Assembly: GCF_004114935.1 (NCBI RefSeq) | Contig: NZ_CP022221.1 | Span: forward strand, 7,771,001 to 7,835,000 | Length of the DNA stretch: 64,000 nucleotides | Reading direction: 5' to 3' | Source of the DNA: Bradyrhizobium zhanjiangense | GTDB taxonomy: Bacteria; Pseudomonadota; Alphaproteobacteria; Rhizobiales; Xanthobacteraceae | In this document: positions 63,660 through 64,000 of the stretch, piece after piece | Layout of the letters: each line of letters starts with the position of its first letter | How positions within the stretch are numbered: the stretch's first letter is position 1 | Program-made: the position numbers and the translations under genes | The notes under the pieces: generated by a model | Database searches by the model: none | What the model was told of the DNA's origin: nothing | The model's input: only the letters and a program-made list of their open reading frames with translations

Positions 63660-64000
63660 ATGAGTGCCGTCGGTAATGAACCGCTTGCCCGCCAAGCGTT
63701 GGCGTTCGTCCTCGCCGGTGGACGCGGCAGCCGGCTTTTGGAGCTGACCGACCGGCGCGCCAAGCCGGCGGTCTATTTTGGCGGCAAGTCCCGCATCATC
63801 GACTTCGCGCTGTCGAACGCGGTGAACTCGGGCATCCGCCGTATCGCGGTCGCGACCCAATACAAAGCGCACAGCCTGATCCGGCACCTTCAGATGGGCT
63901 GGAACTTCTTCCGCCCGGAGCGAAACGAGAGTTTTGACATTCTCCCGGCCAGCCAGCGCGTCTCCGAGAACATGTGGTATGTCGGCACGGCGGACGCCGT
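63660..64000 (+). CDS. glgC: glucose-1-phosphate adenylyltransferase GlgC, N-terminal part
   Basis: The frame from ATG 63660 runs off the right end. The N-terminal motif [20 protein letters not shown] (nucleotide loop), then [39 protein letters not shown] and [12 protein letters not shown] are characteristic of GlgC. It makes ADP-glucose for glycogen synthesis. Upstream, GGGAGGATGAC gives the start. Confidence 0.92.
   Translation, partial: MSAVGNEPLARQALAFVLAGGRGSRLLELTDRRAKPAVYFGGKSRIIDFALSNAVNSGIRRIAVATQYKAHSLIRHLQMGWNFFRPERNESFDILPASQRVSENMWYVGTADA

Overview
The window looks like a chromosomal segment of a slow-growing rhizobial alphaproteobacterium, most likely Bradyrhizobium or a close relative. 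Supporting signs are high-GC coding sequence, a CtrA/ChpT cell-cycle module next to flagellar and chemotaxis genes, a DUF1134 (EipA-type) protein, a class II phasin, several ABC branched-chain amino acid transport genes, and many short palindromic repeats of kinds common in that genus. No tools were used; family calls rest on motifs, lengths and gene order.

Layout. 1-283 is the start of an MFS transporter. 434-4834 is a periplasmic copper-handling cluster: His-rich exported protein, small lipoprotein, CusC/TolC-like outer-membrane lipoprotein, Tat-exported multicopper oxidase, cupredoxin, CusF-like protein. 5188-7326 is flhA. 7.3-18.3 kb is a sparse accessory stretch. It holds a small stress-type membrane peptide, a long non-coding repeat, an ECF sigma factor killed by an in-frame stop between two YgaP-like membrane genes, a cyclase-TolB-TPR protein, a phasin, a Tat-type MBL-fold protein, a ParB-domain protein, a diheme cytochrome c and a secreted protein. 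18.6-22.9 kb has an NDH-2-like flavoprotein, an AraC regulator and an ECF sigma/anti-sigma pair.

23.2-35.5 kb is the motility and cell-cycle core: fliJ, fliI, ctrA, a DUF350/Ser-rich/glutathionylspermidine-synthase-like trio (the last frameshifted), cheR-cheB-cheY-cheW-cheA (cheA split by a frameshift after its Hpt domain) and chpT. CckA-ChpT-CtrA phosphorelay genes and their likely flagellar targets thus lie within 30 kb; CtrA-like boxes and GANTC methylation sites occur upstream of flhA and ctrA. 35.7-39.2 kb has a CysQ-like phosphatase, a YHS protein, EipA-like protein and a coiled-coil membrane protein.

39365-45898 is a decayed island bounded by tRNA-Val(CAC) and tRNA-Lys(CTT) in opposite orientation. 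It carries a LysR remnant, a broken gene resembling pPIWI_RE (prokaryotic Argonaute/PIWI-like) proteins, a frameshifted large serine recombinase, an excisionase-like regulator and an intact tyrosine integrase.

46-64 kb is metabolic: Spy/LTXXQ protein, orphan DctP, leuA preceded by a leucine-rich leader peptide (attenuator), SMP-30 family protein, FAD oxidoreductase, livH-livM-livGF (fused)-livK plus a second binding protein, Gfo/Idh/MocA oxidoreductase, RlpA-like protein, CmcJ/NvfI-like oxidoreductase, a binding-protein remnant, a Gly/Tyr-rich exported protein and the start of glgC.
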